Assembly: GCF_002374315.1 (NCBI RefSeq)
Contig: NZ_NWUX01000023.1
Span: forward strand, 1 to 64,000
DNA from: Vreelandella nigrificans
Lineage (GTDB): Bacteria > Pseudomonadota > Gammaproteobacteria > Pseudomonadales > Halomonadaceae
DNA: 64,000 nt
Reading direction: 5' to 3'
Part shown: piece by piece, positions 45,096-54,163 of the stretch
Numbering within the stretch: position 1 is the first letter of the stretch
How the letters are laid out: the number at the start of each line of letters is the position of its first letter
The notes under the pieces: generated by a model
What the model saw: only the letters and a program-made list of their open reading frames with translations
Database searches by the model: none
Told to the model about the DNA's origin: nothing
Program-made: the position numbers and the translations under genes

Positions 45096-45167
45096 GTAGC
45101 TGCTTTATAAAAGGGTTGAAAAGCGCGGGTGACGCTAACGTTTAAATGGCGATAGACTGGTCTATCC

Positions 45168-45195
45168 AACAAGCCTCTTATCGAGGCTTGTTGTT
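45168..45195 (+). terminator. Rho-independent terminator of fadH
   Basis: The stem CAACAAGCCTC/GAGGCTTGTTG with a 5-base loop is followed by TTT. It lies 73 bp after the fadH stop. Confidence 0.75.
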
Positions 45196-45255
45196 TAAGG
45201 TGCGGATGGCACCCTGTCCGCACCGTACGACCGCCAGATAAAAAGGATCATCGCC

Positions 45256-46299
45256 ATGCCCTCGGAGTGTACCCCACGATTTTTGGCCAGTGATAACACG
45301 TCCGGTATTTGCCCGGAGGCCATGCAGTATTTGTTAGAAGCTAACCAAGCCGATGACTTGGCCTATGGTAACGATCGCTGGACAGCCCGCGCCGCTGATC
45401 GCTTTCGTGAAATGTTTGATTACGATTGCGATGTGTTTTTTGTCTTCAATGGTACTGCCGCAAATTCACTAGCCCTTTCCGCCATGGGGCGCAGTTACCA
45501 TAGCGTGATTTGCCATGAGCTGGCGCATATTGAAACCGACGAGTGCGGTGGCCCTGAGTTCTTTTCTAATGGTGCCAAGCTGCTCACATCACCAGGGGCT
45601 AACGGTAAGTTGACACCCCAGGGTATTGAGGCGTTAGTGACTAAGCGTAGCGATATTCACTACCCTAAGCCGAAGGTGGTTTCCCTCACCCAGGCGACGG
45701 AGGTGGGTACGGTATATTCGCGGGAGGAGCTGCTCGCTATCCGTGCGATGGCTGATAAGCATGACCTGCGCCTACATATGGACGGTGCCCGCTTTGCTAA
45801 TGCCTGTGCTGGCCTCAAAGCGACGCCGGCTGAGTTAACCTGGCAGGTGGGTGTTGATGTGCTTTGCTTTTCAGGTACCAAAAATGGTTTAGCATTTGGT
45901 GAGGCCATCCTGTTTTTTAATCGTGAGCTTGCTGAGGATTTCTCCTACCGCTGTAAGCAGGCAGGACAGCTGGCCTCGAAAATGCGCTATGTTTCCGCTC
46001 CTTGGCTAGGACTGTTGGAAAGCGGGGCTTGGCTGACCAACGCTGAGCATGCTAACGCGATGGCACGCTACTTATCGGAAGGGTTGCAGGCACTCCCAGG
46101 GGTGTCGCTCATGTTTCCCACTCAGGCTAACAGCGTTTTTGTTGAGTTTCCGCCCCATGCTATTGAAGCGTTGAAAGCCAGAGGGTGGACCTTCTACACC
46201 TTTATTGGCGCAGGAGGTGCTCGGTTTGTATGCGCATGGAATACCACCGTTGAATTACTTGACCAGTTACTGGCTGATGTAAAAGCGGTGCTTGAATAG
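45256..46299 (+). CDS. ltaE: Low-specificity L-threonine aldolase
   Basis: LtaE splits L-threonine and L-allo-threonine to glycine and acetaldehyde with PLP. The 347-residue protein has L-H-M-D-G-A-R-F-A-N-A and the PLP lysine K209 in C-F-S-G-T-K-N-G-L. The early Y-G-N-D-R-W segment and H-I-E-T-D-E-C-G-G-P-E block are family markers of the longer aldolase subgroup. AAGGATC lies before the ATG. It is monocistronic. Confidence 0.92.
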   Translation: MPSECTPRFLASDNTSGICPEAMQYLLEANQADDLAYGNDRWTARAADRFREMFDYDCDVFFVFNGTAANSLALSAMGRSYHSVICHELAHIETDECGGPEFFSNGAKLLTSPGANGKLTPQGIEALVTKRSDIHYPKPKVVSLTQATEVGTVYSREELLAIRAMADKHDLRLHMDGARFANACAGLKATPAELTWQVGVDVLCFSGTKNGLAFGEAILFFNRELAEDFSYRCKQAGQLASKMRYVSAPWLGLLESGAWLTNAEHANAMARYLSEGLQALPGVSLMFPTQANSVFVEFPPHAIEALKARGWTFYTFIGAGGARFVCAWNTTVELLDQLLADVKAVLE

Positions 46300-46326
46300 C
46301 GTCACCAAGCGCTTGCTAGCTGCCGT

Positions 46327-46349
46327 AGCGCCGCCTTTATGGCGGCGCT
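46327..46349. terminator. Hairpin after ltaE
   Basis: The stem AGCGCCGCC/GGCGGCGCT with a 5-base loop has no strong T-tract. It may be a partial or Rho-assisted terminator. Confidence 0.5.
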
Positions 46350-46562
46350 GTGCTTGCTGTGTATTACACATCTGTTTAGTGTCTTTCAACGCAACTAAAT
46401 CTCTTCTCTCATGCTCATATAGTTAACGCTGAAGCGTTGAAGAATTAGTAATTACTTTTTGCTAATACTGACTACGCTGGTAAAGCGATACCTCGTTTTG
46501 CACGCCGTTACAGATACTTGTTTGTACGGTGGCTGTCTGGGGATGGGCTACAGGAGAGTTTC

Positions 46563-48485
46563 ATGAGCATTTTTGATCACGTTCAAGACCGATTCGCCCG
46601 GGTTCAGCAGGAAGACATCAGCCTTGAGGAGTACTTGGCGCTTTGCCGCCGTGATCCTAAAGCGTATGCCAGCGCTGCCGAGCGTATGCTGGAAGCAATA
46701 GGTGAGCCTGAAGTGATCGACACGGCGAAAGACCCGCGTCTATCACGCATTTTTTCTAACAAGGTGATTCGCCGCTATCCTGCTTTTGCTGAGTTCCACG
46801 GTATGGAAGAGGCCATCGAGCAAATTGTGGCTTATTTCCGCCACGCGGCTCAGGGGTTAGAAGAGCGTAAGCAGATTCTTTATTTGCTAGGGCCGGTAGG
46901 TGGTGGTAAATCGTCCTTGGCCGAACGTTTGAAATTGCTAATGGAGCGCATTCCATTCTATGCCATTAAAGACTCGCCGGTGTATGAGTCGCCGCTAGGG
47001 CTATTTTCTCCCGAAGAGGACGGCGAGCTGCTAGAGCAAGAGTATGGTATCCCGCAACGTTATCTGCGCAGTGTCATGTCTCCTTGGGCAGCCAAGCGCC
47101 TTAAAGAAGCTGGCGGCGATATTTCCCAGTTTCGGGTGGTGCGTCTTTATCCTTCGCGGTTGAATCAGATTGCCATTTCCAAAACCGAGCCAGGTGATGA
47201 GAATAACCAGGATATTTCTTCGCTAGTCGGTAAGGTCGATATTCGCCAGTTGGAGCTTTACTCCCAGGATGATCCCGATGCTTACAGCTTTTCTGGGGGC
47301 CTGTGTCGAGCGAACCAAGGGTTGATGGAGTTTGTGGAGATGTTTAAAGCACCCATTAAGGTGCTGCACCCACTGCTTACCGCAACTCAAGAGGGTAATT
47401 ACAATCCTACTGAAGGTATGGGGTCGATTCCCTTTGACGGGGTTATATTAGCCCACTCCAATGAATCAGAATGGCAGGCATTTCGTAATAACCGCAATAA
47501 TGAAGCGTTTTTAGACCGGGTTTATATCGTTAAGGTGCCTTACTGCCTACGAGTCTCCGAAGAGATCAAGATTTACCAAAAGTTGTTAGAGGACTCCTCG
47601 CTAAATGCCGCCCCCTGCGCGCCGGATACACTACGTATGCTGGCTCAGTTCTCGGTGCTTTCGCGGCTTAAAGTGCCGGAAAATTCCAGCATTTACTCGA
47701 AGATGCGCGTCTACGACGGCGAGAATCTGAAAGACACTGACCCTCGGGCTAAGTCAATCCAAGAGTACCGCGACTCTGCCGGTGTTGATGAGGGTATGCA
47801 GGGGTTGTCGACGCGCTTTGCGTTCAAAATACTTTCTAAGGTATTTAATTTCGACAGTACTGAGGTAGCAGCAAACCCTGTGCACTTGCTGTATGTGCTA
47901 GAACAGGCACTAGAGCGCGAGCAATTACCCTCAGAAGTGTTTGAGCGTTATATCGGCTTTATCAAGGAGTTTCTGGCGCCGCGCTATGTGGACTTCATTG
48001 GTAAAGAGATTCAAACCGCATATCTGGAATCCTACAGCGAGTATGGCCAGAACATTTTTGATCGCTATGTTACCTATGCTGATTTTTGGATACAGGATCA
48101 GGAGTACCGTGATCCCGAAACTGGTGAGCTGCTAAACCGTCAGTCACTCAATGAAGAGCTGGAGAAAATTGAGAAGCCCGCGGGCATTTCCAATCCGAAA
48201 GACTTCCGTCACGAAGTGGTTAACTTTGTGCTGCGGGCGCGTGCGCAAAATAACGGTATGAACCCTAGCTGGCAATCCTATGAAAAACTCAAAGGTGTTA
48301 TTGAACATAAAATGTTCGCCAATACCGAAGAGCTACTGCCGGTGATCTCGTTTAATGCGAAAGCTTCGAAGTCGGATCAGAAAAAGCACGAGGATTTTGT
48401 GGCACGTATGGTGGATCGTGGCTACACCGAAAAACAGGTGAGGTTACTGTCTGAATGGTATTTGCGTGTGCGTAAGTCCCAGTAG
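46563..48485 (+). CDS. prkA: PrkA-family serine protein kinase
   Basis: This is a PrkA/YeaG protein of 640 residues with an AAA-like N-terminal domain and a C-terminal kinase-like region. The Walker A reads G-P-V-G-G-G-K-S-S (about 110-118), followed by P-V-Y-E-S-P-L-G-L-F. The S-F-S-G-G-L-C-R-A-N-Q-G-L-M-E-F block is typical of the family. The ATG at 46563 has AGGAG upstream. With yeaH and spoVR it forms the conserved stationary-phase and nitrogen-stress operon (yeaGH-ycgB) of proteobacteria. Some homologues may act as AAA+ proteases, so the activity is debated. Confidence 0.94.
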   Translation: MSIFDHVQDRFARVQQEDISLEEYLALCRRDPKAYASAAERMLEAIGEPEVIDTAKDPRLSRIFSNKVIRRYPAFAEFHGMEEAIEQIVAYFRHAAQGLEERKQILYLLGPVGGGKSSLAERLKLLMERIPFYAIKDSPVYESPLGLFSPEEDGELLEQEYGIPQRYLRSVMSPWAAKRLKEAGGDISQFRVVRLYPSRLNQIAISKTEPGDENNQDISSLVGKVDIRQLELYSQDDPDAYSFSGGLCRANQGLMEFVEMFKAPIKVLHPLLTATQEGNYNPTEGMGSIPFDGVILAHSNESEWQAFRNNRNNEAFLDRVYIVKVPYCLRVSEEIKIYQKLLEDSSLNAAPCAPDTLRMLAQFSVLSRLKVPENSSIYSKMRVYDGENLKDTDPRAKSIQEYRDSAGVDEGMQGLSTRFAFKILSKVFNFDSTEVAANPVHLLYVLEQALEREQLPSEVFERYIGFIKEFLAPRYVDFIGKEIQTAYLESYSEYGQNIFDRYVTYADFWIQDQEYRDPETGELLNRQSLNEELEKIEKPAGISNPKDFRHEVVNFVLRARAQNNGMNPSWQSYEKLKGVIEHKMFANTEELLPVISFNAKASKSDQKKHEDFVARMVDRGYTEKQVRLLSEWYLRVRKSQ

Positions 48486-48492
48486 CGGATGT

Positions 48493-48539
48493 TCTTAAGC
48501 ACTGCTCTCAAGAACGGATGTTGAGAAAAGTGCTTAAGA
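48493..48539 (+). promoter_or_regulatory. Intercistronic stem-loop between prkA and yeaH
   Basis: An 11-bp perfect inverted repeat (TCTTAAGCACT at 48493 and AGTGCTTAAGA ending 48539) encloses a second 5-bp stem, CTCAA/TTGAG. There is no T-tract. It could be an mRNA processing or stabilising structure that lowers yeaH expression relative to prkA. Confidence 0.7.
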
Positions 48540-48558
48540 CTAGGGTTAAGGAGGTCGT

Positions 48559-49848
48559 ATGACCTACTTTATTGATCGTAGGCCTAACGCTAAGCATAAA
48601 AGCGCGGTCAATCGGCAGCGCTTTCTAGAGCGTTACCGCAAGCACATCAAGCGCTCGGTAGAGGAGGCGGTGAATCGCCGCTCTATCACCGATATGGAGC
48701 GCGGGGAGAAAATATCTATCCCCACCAAAGATATTTCTGAACCGGTCTTTCAGCATGGCGCCGGTGGTGCACGTAATATCGTAGCTCCTGGGAATAAAGA
48801 GTTCTTAGAGGGCGATAAAATTCGCCGTCCTAGTGGCCAGGGGGGCGGTGATGGCTCTGGGGAAGGGGGTGCTTCTAACCAGGGGGAGGGCACTGATGAA
48901 TTTGCATTTACCCTTAGCCGAGAGGAGTTTCTGGAATTTGTTTTTGATGGCCTAGAGTTACCTAACTTGCAGCGTAAGCCATTGAAGTCTCTTGAGGAGG
49001 TTAAGATGGTGCGGGCTGGGCTGGCCCGCGACGGTGTACCGTCACGTATTAGTATCACTCGTTCAATGCGGGAAGCGTATGCACGGCGTATTGCAATGCG
49101 TGCCCCCATTAAGCGGGCGCTTAAAGAGGCCCAAGAGGCGCTAGCAGCAGAAGAGAGTAAAGACCCTGTGCTACGCAATCCTGCACGCATTGCTGAGTTG
49201 AAAACGGAGATCGAGCGTCTGGAGAAGCGTATCGAAGCAGTACCGTTTATTGATACTTATGACCTGCGCTACCATCAGTTGGTTGCGCAGCCCCAACCCT
49301 CAAGCCAGGCAGTGATGTTCTGTGTTATGGACGTTTCCGGCTCCATGACCCAAAACCATAAAGACATCGCCAAGCGCTTTTTCCTGCTGCTCTATCTGTT
49401 TCTAGAGAAGCATTACGAAAAAGTGGAGCTGGTGTTTGTGCGACACCACACAGCCGCGCGGGAGGTCAGCGAAGAAGAGTTTTTCTACTCCCGTGAGACG
49501 GGAGGAACTATCGTTTCTAGCGCGCTCACTCTGGTGAATAAGATTATTGAAAAGCGCTACCCCGCAGAGCAGTGGAATCTCTATGTGGCGCAAGCATCCG
49601 ACGGCGATAACTGGGATGACGACTCGAATATCTGCCGTGACTTGCTAATCAAGCAACTGATGCCGCAGTTGCAGTATTACGCCTATGTGGAAATTACCCC
49701 CCACGACCATCAGTCGCTGTGGCATGAGTATGAAACTGTGGCTGAGGAGTTTTCCGAACGATTTGCCATGCGCCAGATTGTTGATGCTGGTGATATTTAT
49801 CCTGTCTTTCGAGAGCTGTTTAAGCGCCGCTTAAGCCAGGAGCGGTAA
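48559..49848 (+). CDS. yeaH: YeaH/YhbH family protein (DUF444, vWA domain)
   Basis: The 429-residue protein belongs to DUF444. Its N-terminal half is basic and disordered, with a Gly-rich stretch (about 95-112). The C-terminal half is a von Willebrand A-like domain with the metal site D258-V-S-G-S262 in V-M-D-V-S-G-S-M. It always accompanies PrkA and SpoVR, and all three probably work together in stress signalling. AAGGAGG precedes the ATG. It is the middle gene, 73 bp after prkA and 20 bp before spoVR. Confidence 0.94.
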   Translation: MTYFIDRRPNAKHKSAVNRQRFLERYRKHIKRSVEEAVNRRSITDMERGEKISIPTKDISEPVFQHGAGGARNIVAPGNKEFLEGDKIRRPSGQGGGDGSGEGGASNQGEGTDEFAFTLSREEFLEFVFDGLELPNLQRKPLKSLEEVKMVRAGLARDGVPSRISITRSMREAYARRIAMRAPIKRALKEAQEALAAEESKDPVLRNPARIAELKTEIERLEKRIEAVPFIDTYDLRYHQLVAQPQPSSQAVMFCVMDVSGSMTQNHKDIAKRFFLLLYLFLEKHYEKVELVFVRHHTAAREVSEEEFFYSRETGGTIVSSALTLVNKIIEKRYPAEQWNLYVAQASDGDNWDDDSNICRDLLIKQLMPQLQYYAYVEITPHDHQSLWHEYETVAEEFSERFAMRQIVDAGDIYPVFRELFKRRLSQER

Positions 49849-49868
49849 CGCGAGTTGAGGAGTACGCC

Positions 49869-51431
49869 ATGAGTGTAACCCGCAAGCCAATAGCGACCGG
49901 TTCTGATTGGAATTTTAGCGTATTGGAGCGCTTTGATGAGGAGCTTGCCAGGCTTGCCGATGAGTATCGGCTGGATACCTATCCCAATCAAATTGAGGTG
50001 ATCACCACTGAGCAGATGATGGATGCTTATGCCAGTGTGGGGATGCCGGTGGGCTACCATCATTGGTCATTTGGGAAGCAGTTTCTTGCCGTTGAGCAGG
50101 CCTATAAGCGTGGCCAGATGGGCCTAGCCTACGAACTGGTGATTAACTCCAACCCCTGCATTGCGTATTTAATGGAAGAGAACACCCTAATGATGCAGGT
50201 GCTGGTTATCGCACACGCCTGTTATGGGCATAACTCTTTCTTTAAAGGCAATTACCTGTTCCGTGCCTGGACTGATGCGGACTCAATTGTTGATTACTTA
50301 GTCTTTGCCCGTAAGTATATTGCCCAGTGTGAGGAGCGTCACGGTGTTCATGCGGTTGAACAGTTACTAGATGCCTGCCACGCATTACAAAACTACGGTG
50401 TAGACCGTTATAAGCGGCCATCCCCAATTTCTGCTGAAGAAGAAGTTAGGCGCCAAGATGAGCGTGAGGCCTACCTGCAAACCCAGGTAAATATGCTGTG
50501 GCGGACGATTCCTGAGCCACCTAGTGGTACAGAGCCTCTGCCTGGTAGTTTACACAGCGATGATGACCCGCTTGATCTGCATGGTGGGGGCAAGTACCCA
50601 CCTGAGCCACAAGAAAACCTACTTTACTTTATTGAAAAGAATGCCCCCTTACTGGCGCCTTGGCAGCGTGAGATCGTGCGCATTGTGCGTAAGCTGGCGC
50701 AATATTTTTACCCTCAGCGGCAAACCCAAGTGATGAACGAAGGGTGGGCCTGTTTTTGGCACTACACGCTGATGAATAGGCTTTACGATGAAGGTAAGGT
50801 GGATGAAGGCCTAATGCTGGAGTTTTTGCAGTCCCACGCGGCGGTTATTAATCAGCCGGGCTTTGATAGCCCTCACTATAGTGGCCTTAACCCCTATGCG
50901 CTGGGCTTCGCCATTTTTATTGATATTAAGCGGATTTGTGAATCGCCAACTGATGAAGACAGGGAGTGGTTTCCCGATATCGCGGGCAGCCCGTGGCGTG
51001 ACACGCTTGAATTCGCTATGCGCAATTTTAAAGATGAGTCGTTTATCCAGCAGTTTTTATCGCCCAAGGTGATACGGGATCTTAAGTTATTCTTAATTGT
51101 TGACGATGATCAATCGGACATGATGGAAGTTGCCGCTATACACGATGAAAGGGGCTATAAACGGGTGCGCAATGCGCTTTCAAGCCAGTACGCGCTTTCA
51201 GTGCGTGAGCCTAATATTCAGGTAGTCGAAGCGGCTATTCGTGGTGATCGTTCGCTAACGCTACACCATGTGCAAGATAATCGCCGACCACTAGGTCGTA
51301 GTGTTTACCCTGTCATACGCCACTTACAACAGCTTTGGGGCTTTCCTGTGCATCTGGTATCGATGGAGGAGGGGAGAGTAACGCGCCGCTATCACTGGCC
51401 AGTAGAGGGCGAAAGTAAAGAAGAGGATTAG
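49869..51431 (+). CDS. SpoVR family protein
   Basis: The 520-residue SpoVR/YcgB protein has the conserved W-S-F-G-K and H-A-C-Y-G-H-N-S-F-F-K-G-N-Y segments, and N-E-G-W-A-C-F-W-H near the middle. The H-x-G-H-N and N-E-G-W-A-x-x-x-H pattern suggests a metal site, though no activity is established. In Bacillus the homologue affects spore cortex; in non-sporulating proteobacteria it is part of the prkA stress operon. GAGGAG lies before the ATG. Confidence 0.93.
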   Translation: MSVTRKPIATGSDWNFSVLERFDEELARLADEYRLDTYPNQIEVITTEQMMDAYASVGMPVGYHHWSFGKQFLAVEQAYKRGQMGLAYELVINSNPCIAYLMEENTLMMQVLVIAHACYGHNSFFKGNYLFRAWTDADSIVDYLVFARKYIAQCEERHGVHAVEQLLDACHALQNYGVDRYKRPSPISAEEEVRRQDEREAYLQTQVNMLWRTIPEPPSGTEPLPGSLHSDDDPLDLHGGGKYPPEPQENLLYFIEKNAPLLAPWQREIVRIVRKLAQYFYPQRQTQVMNEGWACFWHYTLMNRLYDEGKVDEGLMLEFLQSHAAVINQPGFDSPHYSGLNPYALGFAIFIDIKRICESPTDEDREWFPDIAGSPWRDTLEFAMRNFKDESFIQQFLSPKVIRDLKLFLIVDDDQSDMMEVAAIHDERGYKRVRNALSSQYALSVREPNIQVVEAAIRGDRSLTLHHVQDNRRPLGRSVYPVIRHLQQLWGFPVHLVSMEEGRVTRRYHWPVEGESKEED

Positions 51432-51444
51432 CCAGCCGTATAAA

Positions 51445-51477
51445 ACAACCACCCTGCGCTGGACGCTGAGTGGTTGT
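51445..51477. terminator. Hairpin between spoVR and the HiPIP gene
   Basis: ACAACCAC (51445-51452) pairs with GTGGTTGT (51470-51477). A short T-run follows only on the minus strand, so it better suits the HiPIP gene. Confidence 0.45.
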
Positions 51478-51479
51478 GG

Positions 51480-51539
51480 GCTAGCAACTGGGAGCTAGTC
51501 GCTAAGAGCTAGTAGTTAAAGGCTAGCTCTTAGCTAAGG
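51480..51539. repeat. Tandem repeat, 14-bp period, four copies
   Basis: GCTAG recurs at exactly 51480, 51494, 51508 and 51522. The flanking bases are diverged but related (GCTAGTCGCTAAGA, GCTAGTAGTTAAAG). It lies between the spoVR and HiPIP stops. Confidence 0.75.
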
Positions 51540-51544
51540 ATGAA

Positions 51545-51859
51545 TTAACCCTTAGCAGTCCAGGACTGACACCAGCCTTTGGGCTCTACACTATTCTCTG
51601 GGAATAGCTGGCAGCCTTCTTTATCGGCGACCCAGAACATGCAGTTATCACAAACCTCACCCTCTTCGTAGGCAGGGTGATCGCTTGCATCACTTGCTAC
51701 TTCAACGTAGTTAAGCGCCTGTGCCGTAGGCGATGAAGGGTCTAAGCGGGGTAGCTCCTGAGCAAAGGCAGTTTTCGACAGGATACCAGCACCAAACGGT
51801 AGGGCAGCAAGCCCTAGCACGCTGTTACGCATGAACTTACGACGGCTCTGATTAGCCAT
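51545..51859 (-). CDS. High-potential iron-sulfur protein (HiPIP)
   Basis: This is a small periplasmic electron carrier with one [4Fe-4S] cluster. The 104-residue precursor has a Tat signal (S-R-R-K-F-M at 5-10, then a hydrophobic stretch, cleavage near A-F-A-Q). The cluster cysteines are C70, C73, C83 and C97, in C-D-N-C-M-F-W and G-W-C-Q-S-W. It probably donates electrons to a cytochrome oxidase or photosystem-like partner; none is nearby. It is monocistronic. Confidence 0.93.
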   Translation of the reverse strand: MANQSRRKFMRNSVLGLAALPFGAGILSKTAFAQELPRLDPSSPTAQALNYVEVASDASDHPAYEEGEVCDNCMFWVADKEGCQLFPENSVEPKGWCQSWTAKG

Positions 51860-52117
51860 GGTGTCTCCTTATCGTCACGGTCTGACGTTTTGTCTTAAGT
51901 TATCGGGTGGTTGACCACCTCTGATGCTCCGACAAGTCTTATCTATCGGAGGTTTCCAGCACATGCTAGCGCATGCTCAAAATTAGTGCGAATAACCTCA
52001 TAAAAGCGCGACAATTGGTCACGTGATGCCGTAGTCCTTGGCCTTGTTCAAAGGACTGCTATACTCGGCCGCTTATCGCTAAGTGGTTTTCAAGTTATTT
52101 TTTTAAGTGAGGGCGCT

Positions 52118-52393
52118 ATGCAAAATGCAGTTATTTTAATCAATGCCGAGAAAGGTCAAGTCAAAGCGGTGGCGGAGCGCTTGGCTGATGTGGAAGGTAT
52201 TAGTGAAGTATTCTCTACCTGTGGGCGTTATGACTTGGTTGCTATTGCTCGGACACGAGATTTTGAAAGCCTCGCTGAGCTGGTCACTGAACGCCTGAAT
52301 ACCGTAGAAGGTATTAGTGATACCGAAACGTTGAATGCCATGCAGGTGCACTCTCGACACGACCTCGAAACGATGTTTTCGCTTGGCTGGTAG
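52118..52393 (+). CDS. Stand-alone Lrp/AsnC ligand-binding (RAM) domain protein
   Basis: This 91-residue protein consists only of the RAM domain of Lrp-type regulators (beta-alpha-beta fold). It shows V-K-A-V-A-E-R-L-A-D-V-E-G-I-S-E-V and G-R-Y-D-L-V-A-I-A. The DNA-binding half is missing. Such proteins form effector-binding oligomers and may modulate a full-length Lrp partner or act as amino-acid sensors. The nuclease gene follows after about 100 bp. Confidence 0.88.
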   Translation: MQNAVILINAEKGQVKAVAERLADVEGISEVFSTCGRYDLVAIARTRDFESLAELVTERLNTVEGISDTETLNAMQVHSRHDLETMFSLGW

Positions 52394-52495
52394 TGGTCAG
52401 AACGCGGCTTAAAAGAAAAATATCAGTGCTTAAAAATACCGGTACTGGAAAACATAAGTATATAGCAGGTTTATCTTTGCAAGGGAGTAAGTCCG

Positions 52496-53359
52496 TTGGG
52501 GAAATCGCTTATGCGCTGGCGTCGCCAGGGTCGACGCCTGGGCATTGCTGTGCTGTTTGTGGTGATGGGGGCTGGGTTATGGGAATACCAGGGGCGTCAG
52601 CATCAGGATGCCTACACGTGGATGGGGGTGCCTACCTGGGAGAGCTTGCATCCTACTACCTTTCATCGCGTGTTGCGTAATGATGGGTTTCTGGTGGGGT
52701 GGTCTGATGTGCGGGTAAACCCGCTATGGGTAAGCTATCAGGTAGCAGCGGTGCCGGATGACATGCGCATTGGGCCAAGGCCAAACTTTCAAGCTGATTG
52801 GCGAACATTGTGGCCTATTAGTGCCGATAGTTATGCAGGTAGTGGCTATGACAGAGGGCATATGGCGCCCAACTATGCCATTGCTGCTGTGCATGGTCGG
52901 AGTGCTCAAGTAGATACTTTCTTAATGAGTAATATGACCCCCCAGCGGCCGAACTTAAATCGTCAGCTTTGGCAGCGTCTTGAACAGTCAGTGATGGATC
53001 ATTTCGCTCCCCGCTTTGATCGCTTGCAGGTCATTACCGGGCCGGTATTCCCGGATCGCTTTATGGACAATGTGTTTAATCGAGTTGGGTTTGTAGAGGT
53101 GCCAGAGGCCTTTTACAAAATTATTGTGGCACCCCATGATGAAGCACCGCTTGCCCTGGCATTTATTATGCCCCAAGACGTGCATGGCAATGAGCCGCTG
53201 GAGGATTATCTGGTTACCATCGATGAGATTGAGGCGCGTACCGGACTTAACTTTTTCCCGGATCTTTCGGCAGAGCTTGAAGCAGTGCTGGAAGGCGAAC
53301 TGCGTACTCATGGCTGGGCGTTGGAAGAGGTATCTCAACGTCCAGGGCGTTTTCAGTAA
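52496..53359 (+). CDS. Membrane-anchored DNA/RNA non-specific endonuclease
   Basis: This nuclease of the beta-beta-alpha metal (NUC1) family has about 287 residues. An N-terminal anchor (about 13-30, after an R-R-Q-G-R-R basic patch) suggests export or periplasmic location. The active site is Y-D-R-G-H-M-A-P-N with catalytic His122, and S-N-M-T-P-Q and N-R-Q-L-W follow. A TTG start at 52496 is chosen because GGGAG lies 8 bases upstream; an ATG five codons later is possible. It may take part in nucleic-acid scavenging. Confidence 0.88.
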   Translation: MGKSLMRWRRQGRRLGIAVLFVVMGAGLWEYQGRQHQDAYTWMGVPTWESLHPTTFHRVLRNDGFLVGWSDVRVNPLWVSYQVAAVPDDMRIGPRPNFQADWRTLWPISADSYAGSGYDRGHMAPNYAIAAVHGRSAQVDTFLMSNMTPQRPNLNRQLWQRLEQSVMDHFAPRFDRLQVITGPVFPDRFMDNVFNRVGFVEVPEAFYKIIVAPHDEAPLALAFIMPQDVHGNEPLEDYLVTIDEIEARTGLNFFPDLSAELEAVLEGELRTHGWALEEVSQRPGRFQ

Positions 53360-53462
53360 TGCTTGAAGCGCCTTATCCCTGAATAGCGCGAACTGGTTGC
53401 TAGCGGGTGGTGGTGCCAGCAGTTTATCGAGGCGCTACACCCGCAAATCGCAGTGGTTACGT

Positions 53463-53502
53463 AAAAAAAACCGCCATGACAAAGCATATTCACTTTGGGC
53501 GG
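53463..53502 (-). terminator. Probable terminator of the tRNA-Leu transcript
   Basis: On the minus strand a stem (CCGCC...GGCGG, with inner CAAAG/CTTTG) is followed by eight Ts. It lies about 276 bp after the last tRNA gene. Confidence 0.7.
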
Positions 53503-53534
53503 TATCTATAACTAGCGCTGCTATATTTATATTG

Positions 53535-53604
53535 GTGCTGGCGACTTAGTTCTGGCGACTTGGTTCTAGCGACTTAGTTCTAGCGACATAGTGCTGGTGC
53601 AATT
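53535..53604. repeat. Tandem repeat, 14 bp, five copies
   Basis: Units start at 53535, 53549, 53563, 53577 and 53591, with the consensus GTTCTAGCGACTTA. The first four are close copies and the fifth is diverged. It lies in the non-coding region between the nuclease and tRNA genes. Confidence 0.85.
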
Positions 53605-53649
53605 GGTACGAACGCATTAGCACTATCTGTCCTGTATTAATAGAAAAGG

Positions 53650-53745
53650 GATGACAAGATAAAAGTGGTTGCAAGATAAGGTATGCAAGGAAGCATTCAA
53701 TAGAGGAGTGTATTCAAGATAGAAATGCATTCAAGATAGGGAGCG
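53650..53745. repeat. Degenerate tandem repeat of about 17 bp
   Basis: CAAGATA recurs at 53655, 53672, 53715 and 53732. The pairs are 17 bp apart, with diverged copies between them. It stands directly before the tRNA cluster on the plus strand, that is, in its 3' trailer. Confidence 0.6.
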
Positions 53746-53777
53746 CTTGAGAGTGATGCGGACGGAACCATTTAAAA

Positions 53778-53864
53778 TGGTGCCCAGGAGAGGACTTGAA
53801 CCTCCACGTCCATACGGACACTAGCACCTGAAGCTAGCGCGTCTACCAATTCCGCCACCTGGGC
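53778..53864 (-). tRNA. tRNA-Leu (CAG), copy 1
   Basis: An 87-nt class II tRNA on the minus strand with encoded CCA. The acceptor GCCCAGG pairs with CCTGGGC, the anticodon loop is CTTCAGGTG (CAG), and a long variable arm is present. It is the promoter-distal copy of three. Confidence 0.96.
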
Positions 53865-53902
53865 GCATCATCTAACGCTTAGATTTACCGTTTGTATTCG
53901 TA

Positions 53903-53989
53903 TGGTGCCCAGGAGAGGACTTGAACCTCCACGTCCATACAGACACTAGCACCTGAAGCTAGCGCGTCTACCAATTCCGCCACCTGGGC
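53903..53989 (-). tRNA. tRNA-Leu (CAG), copy 2
   Basis: An 87-nt tRNA almost identical to copy 1, with one difference in the variable arm (plus-strand base 53941 is A instead of G). CCA is encoded. It is separated from copy 1 by 38 bp. Confidence 0.96.
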
Positions 53990-54065
53990 GAATACAAACT
54001 TACTGCCTATATTACTTACCGTGACACCTTATTGCACCATGAAAAGGGGATATCATGATGTAATT

Positions 54066-54152
54066 TGGTGCCCAGAAGAGGACTTGAACCTCCACGTCCA
54101 TACGGACACTAGCACCTGAAGCTAGCGCGTCTACCAATTCCGCCATCTGGGC
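54066..54152 (-). tRNA. tRNA-Leu (CAG), copy 3
   Basis: An 87-nt tRNA-Leu with a compensated change at the base of the acceptor stem: GCCCAGA pairs with TCTGGGC, replacing a G-C by an A-U. It is the promoter-proximal copy of the cluster. Confidence 0.96.
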
Positions 54153-54163
54153 AAGTGGCGCGT

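Noticed and set aside
46440..46562. Sigma-54 promoter before prkA, as known for E. coli yeaG
   Set aside because: I could not find GG and GC at the required 10-base spacing in this interval.
53535..53745. CRISPR-like repeat tracts before the tRNA genes
   Set aside because: The units are 14-17 bp and directly tandem, without unique spacers of constant length.
53778..54152. Integration site for a genomic island at the tRNA-Leu genes
   Set aside because: No integrase gene and no partial tRNA copy beyond the three intact genes were seen.
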